Positions 26,580-35,592 are shown, counted from the stretch's first letter. The stretch: DNA of 64,000 bases from DATFVJ01 sp963820395 (GCA_963820395.1 CAWGAE010000020.1:248001-312000); one strand, 5' to 3'. The notes: generated by a model from the letters alone, not told the origin. A program made the numbers and translations.

Positions 26580-27927
26580 CGGGCTGACGAAGGTGACCGG
26601 CCGGATGCTTGCCACCCCGCCGGCCGGCGCGCCCGCGAAGGCGCGGTTTCTGGGCGTCGATGTCACCCGGGGGATCGCGCTATTTGCGATGCTTGCGGCG
26701 AACACCTTCTCCGTGCTCAACGACAACGGCACGCCGACGTTTGCGGTGAAGACGGTGACGGGACGGTCCGCGACCCTGTTCGTGATGGTGGCGGGCATCA
26801 GCCTGGCCTTCATCACCGGTGGGCGGCACCCGGTACAAGGACGCGCTCGCCGGGCCACCGCGGCGGGCATCGCCGTCCGGGCTCTGCTGATCGGCGCCAT
26901 TGGTCTTGCACTCGGCTACTTCGCCGGAGACCTCGACATAATCCTGCCCGTCTACGCCCTGCTCTTCCTGCTGGCGATCCCGTTGATTGGCCTCCGGCCG
27001 CGCACTTTGGCCTGCATCGCCGGTGTGCTGGTCGTGGTGGCCCCGCTTGTCCTGCTCGGGTCGTTCAAGCTCGGCCTGCAGCCCGCTTTTAACTCCAACC
27101 CCACGTTCAGCGCGCCCTTCACCCATCCGGTCGGCTTCGTCCTGCAGCTCCTCGTCACCGGCCCGTTCCCGGCGGTTGTGTACATGATCTACATCTGCGC
27201 GGGTCTTGCCATCGGGCGGCTCGATCTGTCCTCCACCAAGGTGGCTGCCTGGCTTTTGGGCGGCGGGCTGGTGATGGCGCTCACCGCATGGGTCACCTCG
27301 ACCGCGATCTTGTTCCATCTGGGCGGCCTGCAGCACCTGCGCGCCGCGGCCGATCCCGGGTTGAATCCGGCGGCGGTCACAAACCAGATTGTCTGGTCCC
27401 CGAACCACGTGGCATCGTGGTGGTGGCTGGCGCTTCGCGCCCATCACACGGGCACGCCGGTCGACATACTGCACACCCTTGGTTCGGCGATGGCCGTCCT
27501 CGGCGCCGTGCTGCTGGTGACCAGGCTCCGCGCTGCGCGCCGCCTGCTGTGGCCGGTGGCGGTGGCCGGTACCATGACCCTGACCATCTATTCCGCCCAT
27601 GCGCTGGTCTTGAACGCGGATTGGGCACCGCTGAGCGACAACGATCTTGCTGCGTACGTGGAGCAGGTGGCTGTTGCGCTCGTCTTCGCGATGGTTTGGT
27701 ACCGCTTTATGGGGCAGGGACCGCTGGAGCGGATGGTCGCGATGGCGTCGGGCCGCGCGCGCCGCGCGGTGATGGCTCGTCCCGCCCAGGCGCAGAGCGA
27801 ACCCGGACGTGGCGCGGAACCGCCCGAACTGAAAGATGACCACACGGTGGAGAAAGCCGCGATCCCGGCCGCGGTCAGCGGCACGGCGGGGAACCGCCGA
27901 CTGGCCGGCGAGCGCAGCGACGAGTAA
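26572..27927 (+). CDS. YeiB/HGSNAT-like membrane acyltransferase (copy B)
   Basis: The 451-aa protein has the same layout as copy A at 3475-4935: FLGVDVTRGIALFAMLAANT near the N-terminus, FITGGRHPVQGRARR, about ten membrane helices, and a short cytoplasmic tail. Identity to copy A is high by eye along the whole length. Copy B ends at a TAA (27925-27927) where copy A has TTA in the same context, and the downstream DNA still aligns for about 70 bases, so B was shortened by a point mutation. It starts inside the decayed sbnA copy (GTG 26569 is an alternative start). It could acylate a product of the neighbouring cluster or a cell-envelope sugar; both are inference. Confidence 0.75.
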   Translation: MTDGLTKVTGRMLATPPAGAPAKARFLGVDVTRGIALFAMLAANTFSVLNDNGTPTFAVKTVTGRSATLFVMVAGISLAFITGGRHPVQGRARRATAAGIAVRALLIGAIGLALGYFAGDLDIILPVYALLFLLAIPLIGLRPRTLACIAGVLVVVAPLVLLGSFKLGLQPAFNSNPTFSAPFTHPVGFVLQLLVTGPFPAVVYMIYICAGLAIGRLDLSSTKVAAWLLGGGLVMALTAWVTSTAILFHLGGLQHLRAAADPGLNPAAVTNQIVWSPNHVASWWWLALRAHHTGTPVDILHTLGSAMAVLGAVLLVTRLRAARRLLWPVAVAGTMTLTIYSAHALVLNADWAPLSDNDLAAYVEQVAVALVFAMVWYRFMGQGPLERMVAMASGRARRAVMARPAQAQSEPGRGAEPPELKDDHTVEKAAIPAAVSGTAGNRRLAGERSDE

Positions 27928-28029
27928 GCGAGTACAACGCCGGCGGTCACCGCGATCCCGGCTGCGGAGATCACGCTGGCGAGTGTGAGCCCTGGGCGGT
28001 GACGGTGGTGGTACCAGCCAGTCACCGAT

Positions 28030-28225
28030 CACCGCCCGGGTGGGCTACCTGAAAGGGCGGGGTGGCCGCCAGCAAGGTGGTGCCCAATGCGGAGTATGTC
28101 CGGTTCGCGACGCACTACAGGTCCGGACGGGCTGGCGCGAGCCCGCCGACCCGGAGTCGAAGGGATCGTGGAGAACCTCGCCGGCTACGCCAACGGGTTC
28201 AGGCAGGGGTCCCGGCATACCTGCA
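28030..28225 (+). pseudogene. IS21-family IstA transposase fragment
   Basis: Frames switching along this stretch read YLKG then VVPNAEYVRFATHY, then DPESKG, then IVENLAGYAN. Together they match a conserved internal segment of IstA (family consensus roughly VVPNAEYVRFATHYGF...DPESKGIVENLAGYAK). At least two frameshifts, no start and no end: an inactive scrap directly upstream of the carboxylase gene. Confidence 0.6.
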
Positions 28226-28264
28226 CAAGAGCGTGAGCCTGGCCCATCGAACGGAGAAAGCCGC

Positions 28265-29902
28265 ATGACCATTCTGAAGGATTCGGCCGTCGACACCGGC
28301 GCGGCCACCGCCGTTCCAAGCCCGCCACCAGCCACGCTGCCCATGCTCTGGCCGGATATGCGGACCCGCCTGAAGGAACTGGAAGCAATAAAGGTCAGCG
28401 TCAGTACCGGTCCGGATTCCGACGCCACAGCGCGCCAGCACGCACGGGGGAAGCTGACCGCACGAGAGCGCATCGGCCTGCTCTTGGACAACCGCTCCTT
28501 CACCGAGATTGAGCCGTTGCGGCGGCACCGGGCATCCGGCTTCGGCCTGGAAGATCGCCGCCCCTATTCCGACGGTGTGGTCACTGGCTGGGGAACGGTA
28601 CACGGCCGCACGGTCTTCGTCGTGGCCCATGATTTCCGGATCTTCGGCGGTGCCCTCGGCGAGGCGCACGCGGAAAAGATCCACAAAGTCATGGACATGG
28701 CGGAAGCGACGGGTGCCCCGCTCGTCAGCCTCTGCGACGGAGCCGGTGCCCGGATCCAAGAAGGCGTTACGGCGCTCGCCGGATACGGCGGGATCTTCCA
28801 GCGGAACGTCCGGGCTTCGGGGGTGATTCCGCAGATCAGCGTAATACTGGGGCCTTGTGCGGGCGGCGCCGCATATTCGCCGGCTCTCACCGATTTCGTG
28901 TTCATGGTCCGTGAGATATCGCAGATGTTCATCACCGGTCCGGACGTGGTCCAGGCCGTGACGGGCGAGCGCATCAGTCACAACGACCTCGGCGGCGCCG
29001 ACGTGCACGCGACCGTCTCGGGCGTGGCCTCCTTCGTGTACGACGACGAGGAGAGCTGCCTGGAGGAGGTCCGCTATCTGCTCTCCTTGCTGCCGGCGAA
29101 CAACCGCGAGCTCCCCCCCTTCGTCGAAACGGCGGATCCGGCCGACCGGCCGAACAATATTTTCCTGGAGCTGGTGCCCGCCGAGCCGCACCGCTCCTAT
29201 GACATGCGCGACGTCATCGGCGAGATCGTCGACTACGGCGAATTCTTCGAGGTGCACGAGTCCTGGGCGGCCAACGTGGTCTGTGCGCTCGCCCGCCTGG
29301 ACGGTCACGTGACCGGGATCGTGGCCAGCCAGCCCGCGACGCTGGCAGGAGTCCTCGACATCAACGCCTCTGAGAAGGCTGCACGCTTCGTGCAGACCTG
29401 CGACGCCTTCAACATTCCGCTGGTGACGATCCTGGACGTACCCGGCTTCCTGCCCGGTGTGGACCAGGAGCACGGTGGGATCATCCGGCATGGGGCCAAG
29501 CTGCTCTACGCCTATTGCAACGCGACCGTGCCCCGCATCCAGCTCATCCTGCGTAAGGCCTACGGGGGTGCGTACATCGTCATGGACTCCCGCTCGATCG
29601 GCGCCGACCTGTCACTGGCGTGGCCGACGAATGAGATCGCAGTGATGGGCGCAGAGGGAGCCGCCAACGTCATCTTCCGCCGGGAGATCGCGGCGGCGGC
29701 CAACCCCGAGGCCGACCGGGCTCAGCGGACCGCCGAGTACCGGGATCGCCTCATGCACCCGTACTACGCGGCGGAGCGCGGTCTCGTGGACGACGTCATC
29801 GATCCGCGCGAGACCCGGCGGGTCCTGATCCGGTCACTCGCGATGATGCGTGACAAGCACGCGTCCCTGCCGTCGCGCAAGCACGGCAACCCTCCGACAT
29901 GA
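28265..29902 (+). CDS. Acyl-CoA carboxylase, carboxyltransferase (beta) subunit
   Basis: The 545-aa protein is a biotin-dependent carboxyltransferase with the usual two crotonase-fold halves. The N-terminal half has GKLTARERIGLLLD and GPCAGGAAYSPALTDFV, and the C-terminal half has VPGFLPGVDQEHGGIIRHGA and ILRKAYGGAYIVM. In Streptomyces enzymes the residue after GGAY sets acyl-CoA choice: Asp in PccB (propionyl), Ile in AccB (acetyl accepted). Here it is Ile438, so acetyl/propionyl-CoA carboxylation is predicted. The product would be malonyl- or methylmalonyl-CoA. It needs a biotin-carboxylase alpha subunit encoded elsewhere. ATG 28265 follows GGAGAAAG. Its stop overlaps the epsilon subunit start. 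Confidence 0.92.
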   Translation: MTILKDSAVDTGAATAVPSPPPATLPMLWPDMRTRLKELEAIKVSVSTGPDSDATARQHARGKLTARERIGLLLDNRSFTEIEPLRRHRASGFGLEDRRPYSDGVVTGWGTVHGRTVFVVAHDFRIFGGALGEAHAEKIHKVMDMAEATGAPLVSLCDGAGARIQEGVTALAGYGGIFQRNVRASGVIPQISVILGPCAGGAAYSPALTDFVFMVREISQMFITGPDVVQAVTGERISHNDLGGADVHATVSGVASFVYDDEESCLEEVRYLLSLLPANNRELPPFVETADPADRPNNIFLELVPAEPHRSYDMRDVIGEIVDYGEFFEVHESWAANVVCALARLDGHVTGIVASQPATLAGVLDINASEKAARFVQTCDAFNIPLVTILDVPGFLPGVDQEHGGIIRHGAKLLYAYCNATVPRIQLILRKAYGGAYIVMDSRSIGADLSLAWPTNEIAVMGAEGAANVIFRREIAAAANPEADRAQRTAEYRDRLMHPYYAAERGLVDDVIDPRETRRVLIRSLAMMRDKHASLPSRKHGNPPT

Positions 29903-30162
29903 GGCTCGAGGATCCGGGGCACGAGGCCGGGCGCCCCGCGACGGGCGAGCCTCCGGTGATCCGCGTGCTGCGGGGGAACCCGGACGCGACCGAGCTGGCG
30001 GCGCTGGCAGCTGTGCTCCTGACGGTTTCGCGCTCGTTCCCGGTACGGCGGCCGACGCAGCGAAAGACGCCTCGTGCGAATTGGGACTGTACAGGCCCCA
30101 CCAGGTACCGTGCACCGAATTCCTGGCAGGCGCAGGGCACCCGGCACGACGGACAAGAGTAG
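29899..30162 (+). CDS. Acyl-CoA carboxylase epsilon subunit
   Basis: The 87-aa product contains the epsilon signature PPVIRVLRGNPDATELAALAAVL and the C-terminal Trp-containing segment (RAPNSWQ) seen in AccE/PccE proteins, which bind and stimulate the beta subunit in actinomycetes. The start ATG overlaps the carboxylase TGA (ATGA), so the pair is translationally coupled. The family is short and poorly conserved outside these motifs. Length is normal. Confidence 0.85.
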   Translation: MRLEDPGHEAGRPATGEPPVIRVLRGNPDATELAALAAVLLTVSRSFPVRRPTQRKTPRANWDCTGPTRYRAPNSWQAQGTRHDGQE

Positions 30163-30334
30163 GGCGAGAAGGCCCGGAGCGCACCGGGGGAAATGACAGC
30201 TGTCCGTGAGAACGGACTGCGGGACGTCACGCGGTATCAGATGTGGCGTGCAACCCTCCGCCTGCGAGTCCGCTGGTACACGGGTAATCCGCGGCCCGCG
30301 CCGCCCGCGCCGGGAATGGCGCCGGTGCCGCGTC

Positions 30335-30661
30335 TCACCCGGCCGAGCCACCGGCGATCTCGTAGGACCACAGCTCGCTGCTGATACCAACCGGGGCGGA
30401 CGGCTCGCCGCCGCTACGCTCAGCCGCCGAGCGGTGCCCGTGCCCGAACGCGGGCGAGCGCAGCCACGCCGCGAAGGAAGCTTCGTCCCGCCACCGCGTA
30501 ACCACGAGCCAGGTGGTGCGCTCGTCGGCCGGTTTGAGGAGCTCGAAGCCTTCGAAGCCGTCCTGGTTGTCGACCGCGCCCGCCCGGGCGGCGAACCTGC
30601 GGGCAAGCTCGTCCCCGCTATCGGCCGGCACTGTAATCGCGTTTATCTTCACGACGGTCAT
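30335..30661 (-). CDS. Antibiotic-biosynthesis-monooxygenase (ABM) domain protein
   Basis: The 108-aa product is a dimeric alpha-beta barrel ABM protein: VVKINAITVPADSGDELARR, AGAVDNQDGFEGFELLKPAD, then TTWLVVTRWRDEASFAAWLRSPAFGHGH, the classical ABM/heme-degrading (IsdG/MhuD-like) pattern with a C-terminal His-rich helix. Members oxidise polyketide intermediates or open heme; the fold alone does not decide. The start at 30661 is chosen since homology begins with this Met; an upstream start at 30688 adds nine residues. Confidence 0.8.
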   Translation of the reverse strand: MTVVKINAITVPADSGDELARRFAARAGAVDNQDGFEGFELLKPADERTTWLVVTRWRDEASFAAWLRSPAFGHGHRSAAERSGGEPSAPVGISSELWSYEIAGGSAG

Positions 30662-30763
30662 AAGCTCGATGATGCCAGCCCACCGCAAGGCCCGCAGCAG
30701 GCGGCCGCGACGTGCCGCAGCTACGGCACGCGCTCATTCAATTGTGAAACAGCCCGCGGACGA

Positions 30764-32422
30764 TCAGAACGGCCCGGAGAGTTCGCCGAGGGCGTCGGTG
30801 AGCCGCAGGTTCTCCGCATAATCGACCGGGCAGGCGATGACCGTTACGGTGTCGGCGGCCAGGGCCTCCGTGAGGGTGGGCAGCAGGTCACCGGCCGAGC
30901 GCACCCGGTAGCCCCGGGCCCCGAAACTGTCAGCGTAGGCCTCGAAATCGGGGTTCGAGAAGCCGATGGCCACGTCGTAGCCGAGCTCCAGGTCCATCTT
31001 CCACTTGATCAACCCGTAGGCGTCGTCCTGCCAGATCAGCGTGGTCAGCGGGATGCGTTCCCGCAAGGCCGTCTCGATCTCCTGCGAGTTCATGAGGAAC
31101 GCCCCGTCGCCCACCGCCGCCAGCACCCGCCGGCCGGGCACGGCGAGCTTGGCTCCGATGGCCCCGGGCAAGGCGAAGGCCATGGTGGACAGCCCATTGG
31201 AGGTCAGGCAGGTGTTGGGCTGGTAGGTCGGATACAGCCGGGCCATCCACATCTTCACCGCGCCGGTATCGGCGAGGACGATGTCCGAGCGGCCCAGGGC
31301 GGCGCGAATGTCGCACACGACCCGCTGGGGCTTGAGCGGGAAACTGTCGTCCGCCCCGCCGCGGGTCAGTTCGTCGGCCAGCAGCCGACGGATCCTTTCG
31401 CCGCTCGCTCCCGGCTGGAACCGGCGGCTGGTGGCGGCAGCGAGGCCGTCGAGGGTCCGGCTGATGTCGGCCTGGACACCGACCTCGACGTCATAGTGGG
31501 CGTCCACCTCGGCCGGGAAGCGGCTCAGGTGGAGGATTCGCTTGTCCGCACCCGGGTTGATCCGGACCGGATCAAACTCCTGGAGCTCGTAACCGACGCT
31601 GACGATCAGGTCCGCTTCGTCGAAACCGAAGTTGACGTAGTCGTGGCTCATGAACCCCACCGCGCCGAGAGCATGGGGATGGTCGTCAGGGAACACGCCC
31701 TTGCCGTGAAAGGTCGTGGCCACCGGCAGGCCCAGCTGCTCGGAGAAACGTCGCAGGGCGGCCGCCGCGCCTGTTCGTGCCGCCCCGTGCCCAGCCAGGA
31801 CGATGGGCCGGCGAGCCGCATTGAGCACCGCCGCTGCCCGCTCGATCTGCGACGGGGAGGGCTCGTCCGGCCGGGGAACGTTGAGGTCCAGGGGGGTCAG
31901 CTCGTCCGGCGCGGTGATGGCCTCGATGTCCTCGGGCACGGCCAGGTAGACAGCGCCCGGACGTTCGGTCTGGGCCAGCTTGAACGCCTTGCGGACCATC
32001 TCGGGGACCGCCCCCGGGGTGAGGACCAGGTCCGCCCACTTGGTCACCGGGGAGAACATCGACACCAGGTCGACGCTCTGATGTGACTCCTTGTAGATGC
32101 GGTTCAGCCCGACCTGCGCAGAAAAGGCCACCACGGGGGTGCTGTTGGTGGTTGCGTCCGCCGTCCCGAGGAGGAGGTTGATGGCGCCCGGGCCGAGGGT
32201 CGCCGAGCAAACACCGGCGCGCCCGGTCAGGCGGCCGAAGATCTCGGCCATGAACGACGCCGCCTGCTCGTGGCGGACCAGGATGTACCGGATGGACGAC
32301 CGGGCCAGGGCGTCGGTGAAGTGGATGTTCTCCTCGCCGGGGATGCCGAACACGCACGTGACGCCCTCGTGCTCAAGGCAGCTTACGAGCAGGTCGGCGA
32401 CCCGTCGCTGGTCCGCAGCCAC
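30764..32422 (-). CDS. Acetolactate synthase-type ThDP enzyme
   Basis: The 552-aa protein has three ThDP-enzyme domains. The N-terminal domain carries the catalytic Glu in VRHEQAASFMAE (Glu52) and GVCSATLGPGAINLLLG. The middle domain includes RRPIVLAGHGA and SVGYELQEFDP. The C-terminal domain carries GDGAFLMNSQEIETAL and the ThDP-Mg site. It converts two pyruvates to 2-acetolactate; the sequence type is like catabolic AlsS and oxoacid-decarboxylase relatives. No small regulatory subunit is adjacent. GTG 32422 is chosen because homology starts there and GGGAGGG lies upstream; a longer open frame continues to 32674 without similarity. The STAS gene lies 35 nt upstream in the same direction. Confidence 0.85.
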   Translation of the reverse strand: MAADQRRVADLLVSCLEHEGVTCVFGIPGEENIHFTDALARSSIRYILVRHEQAASFMAEIFGRLTGRAGVCSATLGPGAINLLLGTADATTNSTPVVAFSAQVGLNRIYKESHQSVDLVSMFSPVTKWADLVLTPGAVPEMVRKAFKLAQTERPGAVYLAVPEDIEAITAPDELTPLDLNVPRPDEPSPSQIERAAAVLNAARRPIVLAGHGAARTGAAAALRRFSEQLGLPVATTFHGKGVFPDDHPHALGAVGFMSHDYVNFGFDEADLIVSVGYELQEFDPVRINPGADKRILHLSRFPAEVDAHYDVEVGVQADISRTLDGLAAATSRRFQPGASGERIRRLLADELTRGGADDSFPLKPQRVVCDIRAALGRSDIVLADTGAVKMWMARLYPTYQPNTCLTSNGLSTMAFALPGAIGAKLAVPGRRVLAAVGDGAFLMNSQEIETALRERIPLTTLIWQDDAYGLIKWKMDLELGYDVAIGFSNPDFEAYADSFGARGYRVRSAGDLLPTLTEALAADTVTVIACPVDYAENLRLTDALGELSGPF

Positions 32423-32457
32423 GCCTGCGAGCCTATCGAACGTCCCTCCCGGGTGAT

Positions 32458-32853
32458 CTACCCGCCACTTGCGCTGGCCGGCTTCGGCAAGGTTGCTTTC
32501 AGGGTCATCAGGCGCAGTCGCGCCTCTTCTATGGTCGCGAATACCTGCAGCCGCGTCTCGAGGCCGGAAATCCGCAGAATCCTGACCACGAGCGGCCGCG
32601 GCGCGATGAGGCCGTACCGGCACCCTGCCACGTCGGCCTCGTTGGCGATCCGGACGAAGGCACGCAGCCCACATGCGTCGCAGAAGGACACGCCAGTCAG
32701 ATCGAGCAGCAGCAGCCGGGCGTGGCGGCGGATGGCTGCGGCGCCCCGGCGGTAGAGGCTGTCTGCCGTGGCGAGATCCAGTTCCCCCCGCACGCTCAAG
32801 ATCTGGGTGCTGTCATCGGGACCGGTTCTCTTGCCGTTCGCGTTCCGGTTCAC
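32458..32853 (-). CDS. STAS-domain anti-sigma-factor-antagonist-like protein
   Basis: The 131-aa product has a STAS fold: ILSVRGELDLATADSLYRRG, then ARLLLLDLTGVSFCDACGLRAFVRI and GLIAPRPLVVRILRISGLE, with the phosphorylatable-position motif DLTGVSFCDACGL (Ser/Cys region) of SpoIIAA relatives. It probably binds an anti-sigma kinase in a partner-switching pathway. GTG 32853 is used because GGGGGTG lies upstream; ATG 32895 is an alternative. It is only 35 bp from the acetolactate synthase gene, so the two may share a transcript. Confidence 0.85.
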   Translation of the reverse strand: MNRNANGKRTGPDDSTQILSVRGELDLATADSLYRRGAAAIRRHARLLLLDLTGVSFCDACGLRAFVRIANEADVAGCRYGLIAPRPLVVRILRISGLETRLQVFATIEEARLRLMTLKATLPKPASASGG

Positions 32854-33096
32854 TGCCGCACCCCCTGTCGGCGGCCACCTCGTCAACACGTTCACGGCAA
32901 CGATGCGCGGCGATCTTCCTGCGTGTTAGGGGCGAACGTCCCTGACTGGACGAGATCGCCCAGGCAGGAACGTTCCAGGCCACAGCGCCGGGGAGGTCCG
33001 GTCGGCGCGCGCGGGAGGCAGCGCGGGTCTTTGGCCCCACCTGCGGTGGAACTACGTCCCTATCGAAGGGGATCGCATGCGCGTGACGCTGTTGTC

Positions 33097-33441
33097 ATGA
33101 GGGCGAGCTTCCCGCACCGCAGTGCCGTAGTTTCCGGGATCCACACCGACGGCCCGGCTGATGGGGTCCAGCCGCTTGCCCTTGCCGAACGCGCTTGCTG
33201 TTGTCCGGCCAGGCCGCTGGTGACGGCGCTGATGCCGCCGACATCAGACTGCCCACACCCGGTTGATCTCCTGCTGTGCGGCCATCACTACCGCGCATGC
33301 CTGGCCGCCCTGACGGCCGCGGGTGCCACTATCTATGACGAGAAAGGTGCGGTGATCAAAACCTGCTTAGCCGTTGCGGGGGCCCCGGCCCTGGGCGCGT
33401 CGCCGTCGGCCGGCCGACGGTCACCGCGCGGTGGCAGGTGA
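33097..33441 (+). CDS. DUF7455-like small zinc-ribbon protein
   Basis: The 114-aa frame includes PLALAERACCCPARPLVTAL, then HPVDLLLCGHHYRACLAALTAAGATIYDE. This matches the short actinobacterial DUF7455 proteins (typically LTAADRCDRCGAQAYVRV then LLFCAHH), with the CxxC-type pair and CGHH giving a probable zinc site. The function is unknown. A strong terminator 18 nt after the stop supports a real gene. The start is uncertain. Confidence 0.6.
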   Translation: MRASFPHRSAVVSGIHTDGPADGVQPLALAERACCCPARPLVTALMPPTSDCPHPVDLLLCGHHYRACLAALTAAGATIYDEKGAVIKTCLAVAGAPALGASPSAGRRSPRGGR

Positions 33442-33458
33442 AAGGGTTGACCCGCGAT

Positions 33459-33498
33459 GCGGCAGCCGTTTCGGATCAATATCCTTAACGGCTGCCGC
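33459..33498 (+). terminator. Hairpin terminator after the DUF7455-like gene
   Basis: A perfect 12-bp inverted repeat (GCGGCAGCCGTT / AACGGCTGCCGC) with a 16-nt loop, 18 nt after the stop codon. Confidence 0.7.
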
Positions 33499-33773
33499 GG
33501 ATGCGCCACAGCATCGCGATCACCGGGTCACCGGCAGCCACCAAACAGCCATCGGGGGCCATTCAGCGGTGAGTGCCACTTGCCGCAGGCCGCCCCGGAA
33601 AGCCCGGAACCGGGCTTGCTGCTATACCCATTCCAGAGCAGCGACGAGCGGCGGCGGGTACCCAGTGGGGACCAATGCCTCTTGCCGCCCTGCCGCGCCG
33701 GGACTCGAGTGGTAGCGATCACGGTCCGGCCGGTCACCCCTCGCCGGTTCGCAACCGGAACTGGCGGTGCACG

Positions 33774-35450
33774 ATGTGGTATTTCCAGGCAGTGGCGTTG
33801 GATCTGGATGGCACGCTAGCCGAGGATAATCGTCTGGCCGAAAGTGCGATGGATGCCATCAAAGCTAGCAGCGGAGAGCTGCGGATGATCTTGGTGACGG
33901 GGCGGACCTCCGGTGACCTGGAGGCGGCCTTCCCCGGCCTCGGGAGCCACTTTGACGCGGTCGTCACCGAGAACGGCGCGGTGCTGCATACCCGGTCCGG
34001 TCTGCGGGCGCTGGCAAGCCCCCTCGACCGAGCGGTCGGACCGGCGCTGGCTGACCGGGGCATTTCCACCCGCCCCGGCCAGGTGATGCTAGCCCTGGAC
34101 GGGCAGGATGCCGCCGCGGCCGTGGACGTGATCACCGGCCTCGGCCTGGACTGCCAGGTGGTGCATAACCGCGGCGCGGCGATGATCCTTCCAGCCGGAG
34201 TGACCAAGGGAACCGGGTTGATCGCGGCATTGGACCAGCTCGGCTTGTCCGCGCACAACGCGATCGCGGTCGGCGACGCGCAAAACGATCTGGCGCTGCT
34301 GCACGCCGCCGAGGTCGGGGTCGCCGTCGCGGGCGCCTTGCCGTCCGTGGCGGCCCAAGCCGACCTGCAGCTCAGGTCGCGGGACGGCGCGGGCGTGGCC
34401 GAACTGCTGACCGGGCAGCTGCTGAGCGGTCAGCGACGTCACTGCCCCGAACGGCGATGGCTCCAGGTCGGCACCCTGGACGACGGCCAGCCGGCGCTGG
34501 TGCCCGGTTCCCAGGGCAGCATACTGATCGGCGGGGACTCCGGGGCCGGCGCGAGCTACCTGGCCGGGCTGCTGGCAGAACGATGGATCGACGGCGGTTA
34601 CGCCGTCCTCGTCATCGACCCCGAGGGGGATTACGTCGGCCTTGCGGAGCACCCCGCGGTCCATCTGATCGACGCTGCCGCGCATCTGCCCAGTCCCACC
34701 GACCTGCTTGCCATCGCCCGCCCGGGGCGGGCCAGCCTGGTGCTCGACCTGTCCGGCCTGCCCCACGCGGAGAGGTCCCGGTACCTGCGGCGGCTGCCCA
34801 CGGCCGTCGCCATCGAACGCGCCGCTCACGGCGTCCCGCACTGGCTGATCACCGACGAAACGCACCTCGCGCCGCGGGCCGGTGCGGTCCGGCCGTCCGG
34901 TCCCGGCCTTGCTGAGCCCGGTACCTGCGTGGTCACGCGGCGGCCAGCCGTTTTAACCGCCGCGTTCCGCGACAGCATTGAGCTGACCCTCGCCACCACG
35001 GGACCGCCGCCCGCGGCGGCAGGCGCGCCGATGCCGGTCTCGCGCGCCACCATTTCCGCGGCTGGCCAGCCGCCTCGGCCCTTCACCGTCGCCCGCAGGG
35101 TCAGCCCGCACGCGCGCCAGCACACGCACATCGCCACGGCACTGCCACCCCACCGCCGTTTCTACTTCCACACAAGAGGCGAAGCAGATGGCGAACCGGT
35201 GACCGCGGCGACGCTGGAGGAGTTCAACTGCCACATCCGCGACTGCGGCCTCGCCACCCTCGATTACCACCTGTCCCGCGGCGAATTCTCCCGCTGGGTC
35301 ACCGGCATCCTCGCCGACCACAGCCTCGGCACCGTCCTCGCCGCGGTAGAACGCGACCACGGCATCCGCCACGCGGCCGACCTAGAACGAGCCCGCCACC
35401 GGATAATTCACGCCATCGACAGCCGCTACCCCGGCATGGAAGAGACATAG
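33774..35450 (+). CDS. HAD-IIB phosphatase fused to a HerA/FtsK-like ATPase with a lost Walker A lysine
   Basis: Residues 1-215 form a Cof-type HAD hydrolase: DLDGT (Asp10, Asp12), VTGRT, the Lys region TKGTG, and GDAQND (167-172). Residues about 225-520 resemble HerA/DUF87 ATPases, with SILIGGDSGAGASYLAGLLAE at the P-loop and VLVIDPEGDY after it, but the P-loop lysine is Ala260 (GAGAS instead of GxGKS). The C-terminal portion (RFYFHTRGEADGEPVT, LATLDYHLSRGEFSRWV) is a conserved helical module found in such fusions. It probably dephosphorylates a sugar phosphate; the ATPase part may be regulatory and not hydrolytic. ATG 33774 is at the start of homology. The gene stands alone. Confidence 0.8.
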   Translation: MWYFQAVALDLDGTLAEDNRLAESAMDAIKASSGELRMILVTGRTSGDLEAAFPGLGSHFDAVVTENGAVLHTRSGLRALASPLDRAVGPALADRGISTRPGQVMLALDGQDAAAAVDVITGLGLDCQVVHNRGAAMILPAGVTKGTGLIAALDQLGLSAHNAIAVGDAQNDLALLHAAEVGVAVAGALPSVAAQADLQLRSRDGAGVAELLTGQLLSGQRRHCPERRWLQVGTLDDGQPALVPGSQGSILIGGDSGAGASYLAGLLAERWIDGGYAVLVIDPEGDYVGLAEHPAVHLIDAAAHLPSPTDLLAIARPGRASLVLDLSGLPHAERSRYLRRLPTAVAIERAAHGVPHWLITDETHLAPRAGAVRPSGPGLAEPGTCVVTRRPAVLTAAFRDSIELTLATTGPPPAAAGAPMPVSRATISAAGQPPRPFTVARRVSPHARQHTHIATALPPHRRFYFHTRGEADGEPVTAATLEEFNCHIRDCGLATLDYHLSRGEFSRWVTGILADHSLGTVLAAVERDHGIRHAADLERARHRIIHAIDSRYPGMEET

Positions 35451-35592
35451 CAGCACGTTGGGTGCCGGATTGCCGCGCGAGGATCTCGTCAACCCGGTAT
35501 CGGCTCGGCAGCGGCGCTGCCTGGATATGCTCAGATAGCCTTGTGCCGGAATGGGCCCGGTTGCGTGCAACGAACAGCTGACGGGAGCGGGA

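Noticed and set aside
26680..28032. 450-codon minus-strand frame
   Set aside because: Antisense of acyltransferase copy B; the plus-strand frame has clear membrane-protein signatures.
30206..32086. 626-codon plus-strand open frame
   Set aside because: Antisense of the acetolactate synthase gene, which has complete ThDP motifs on the other strand.
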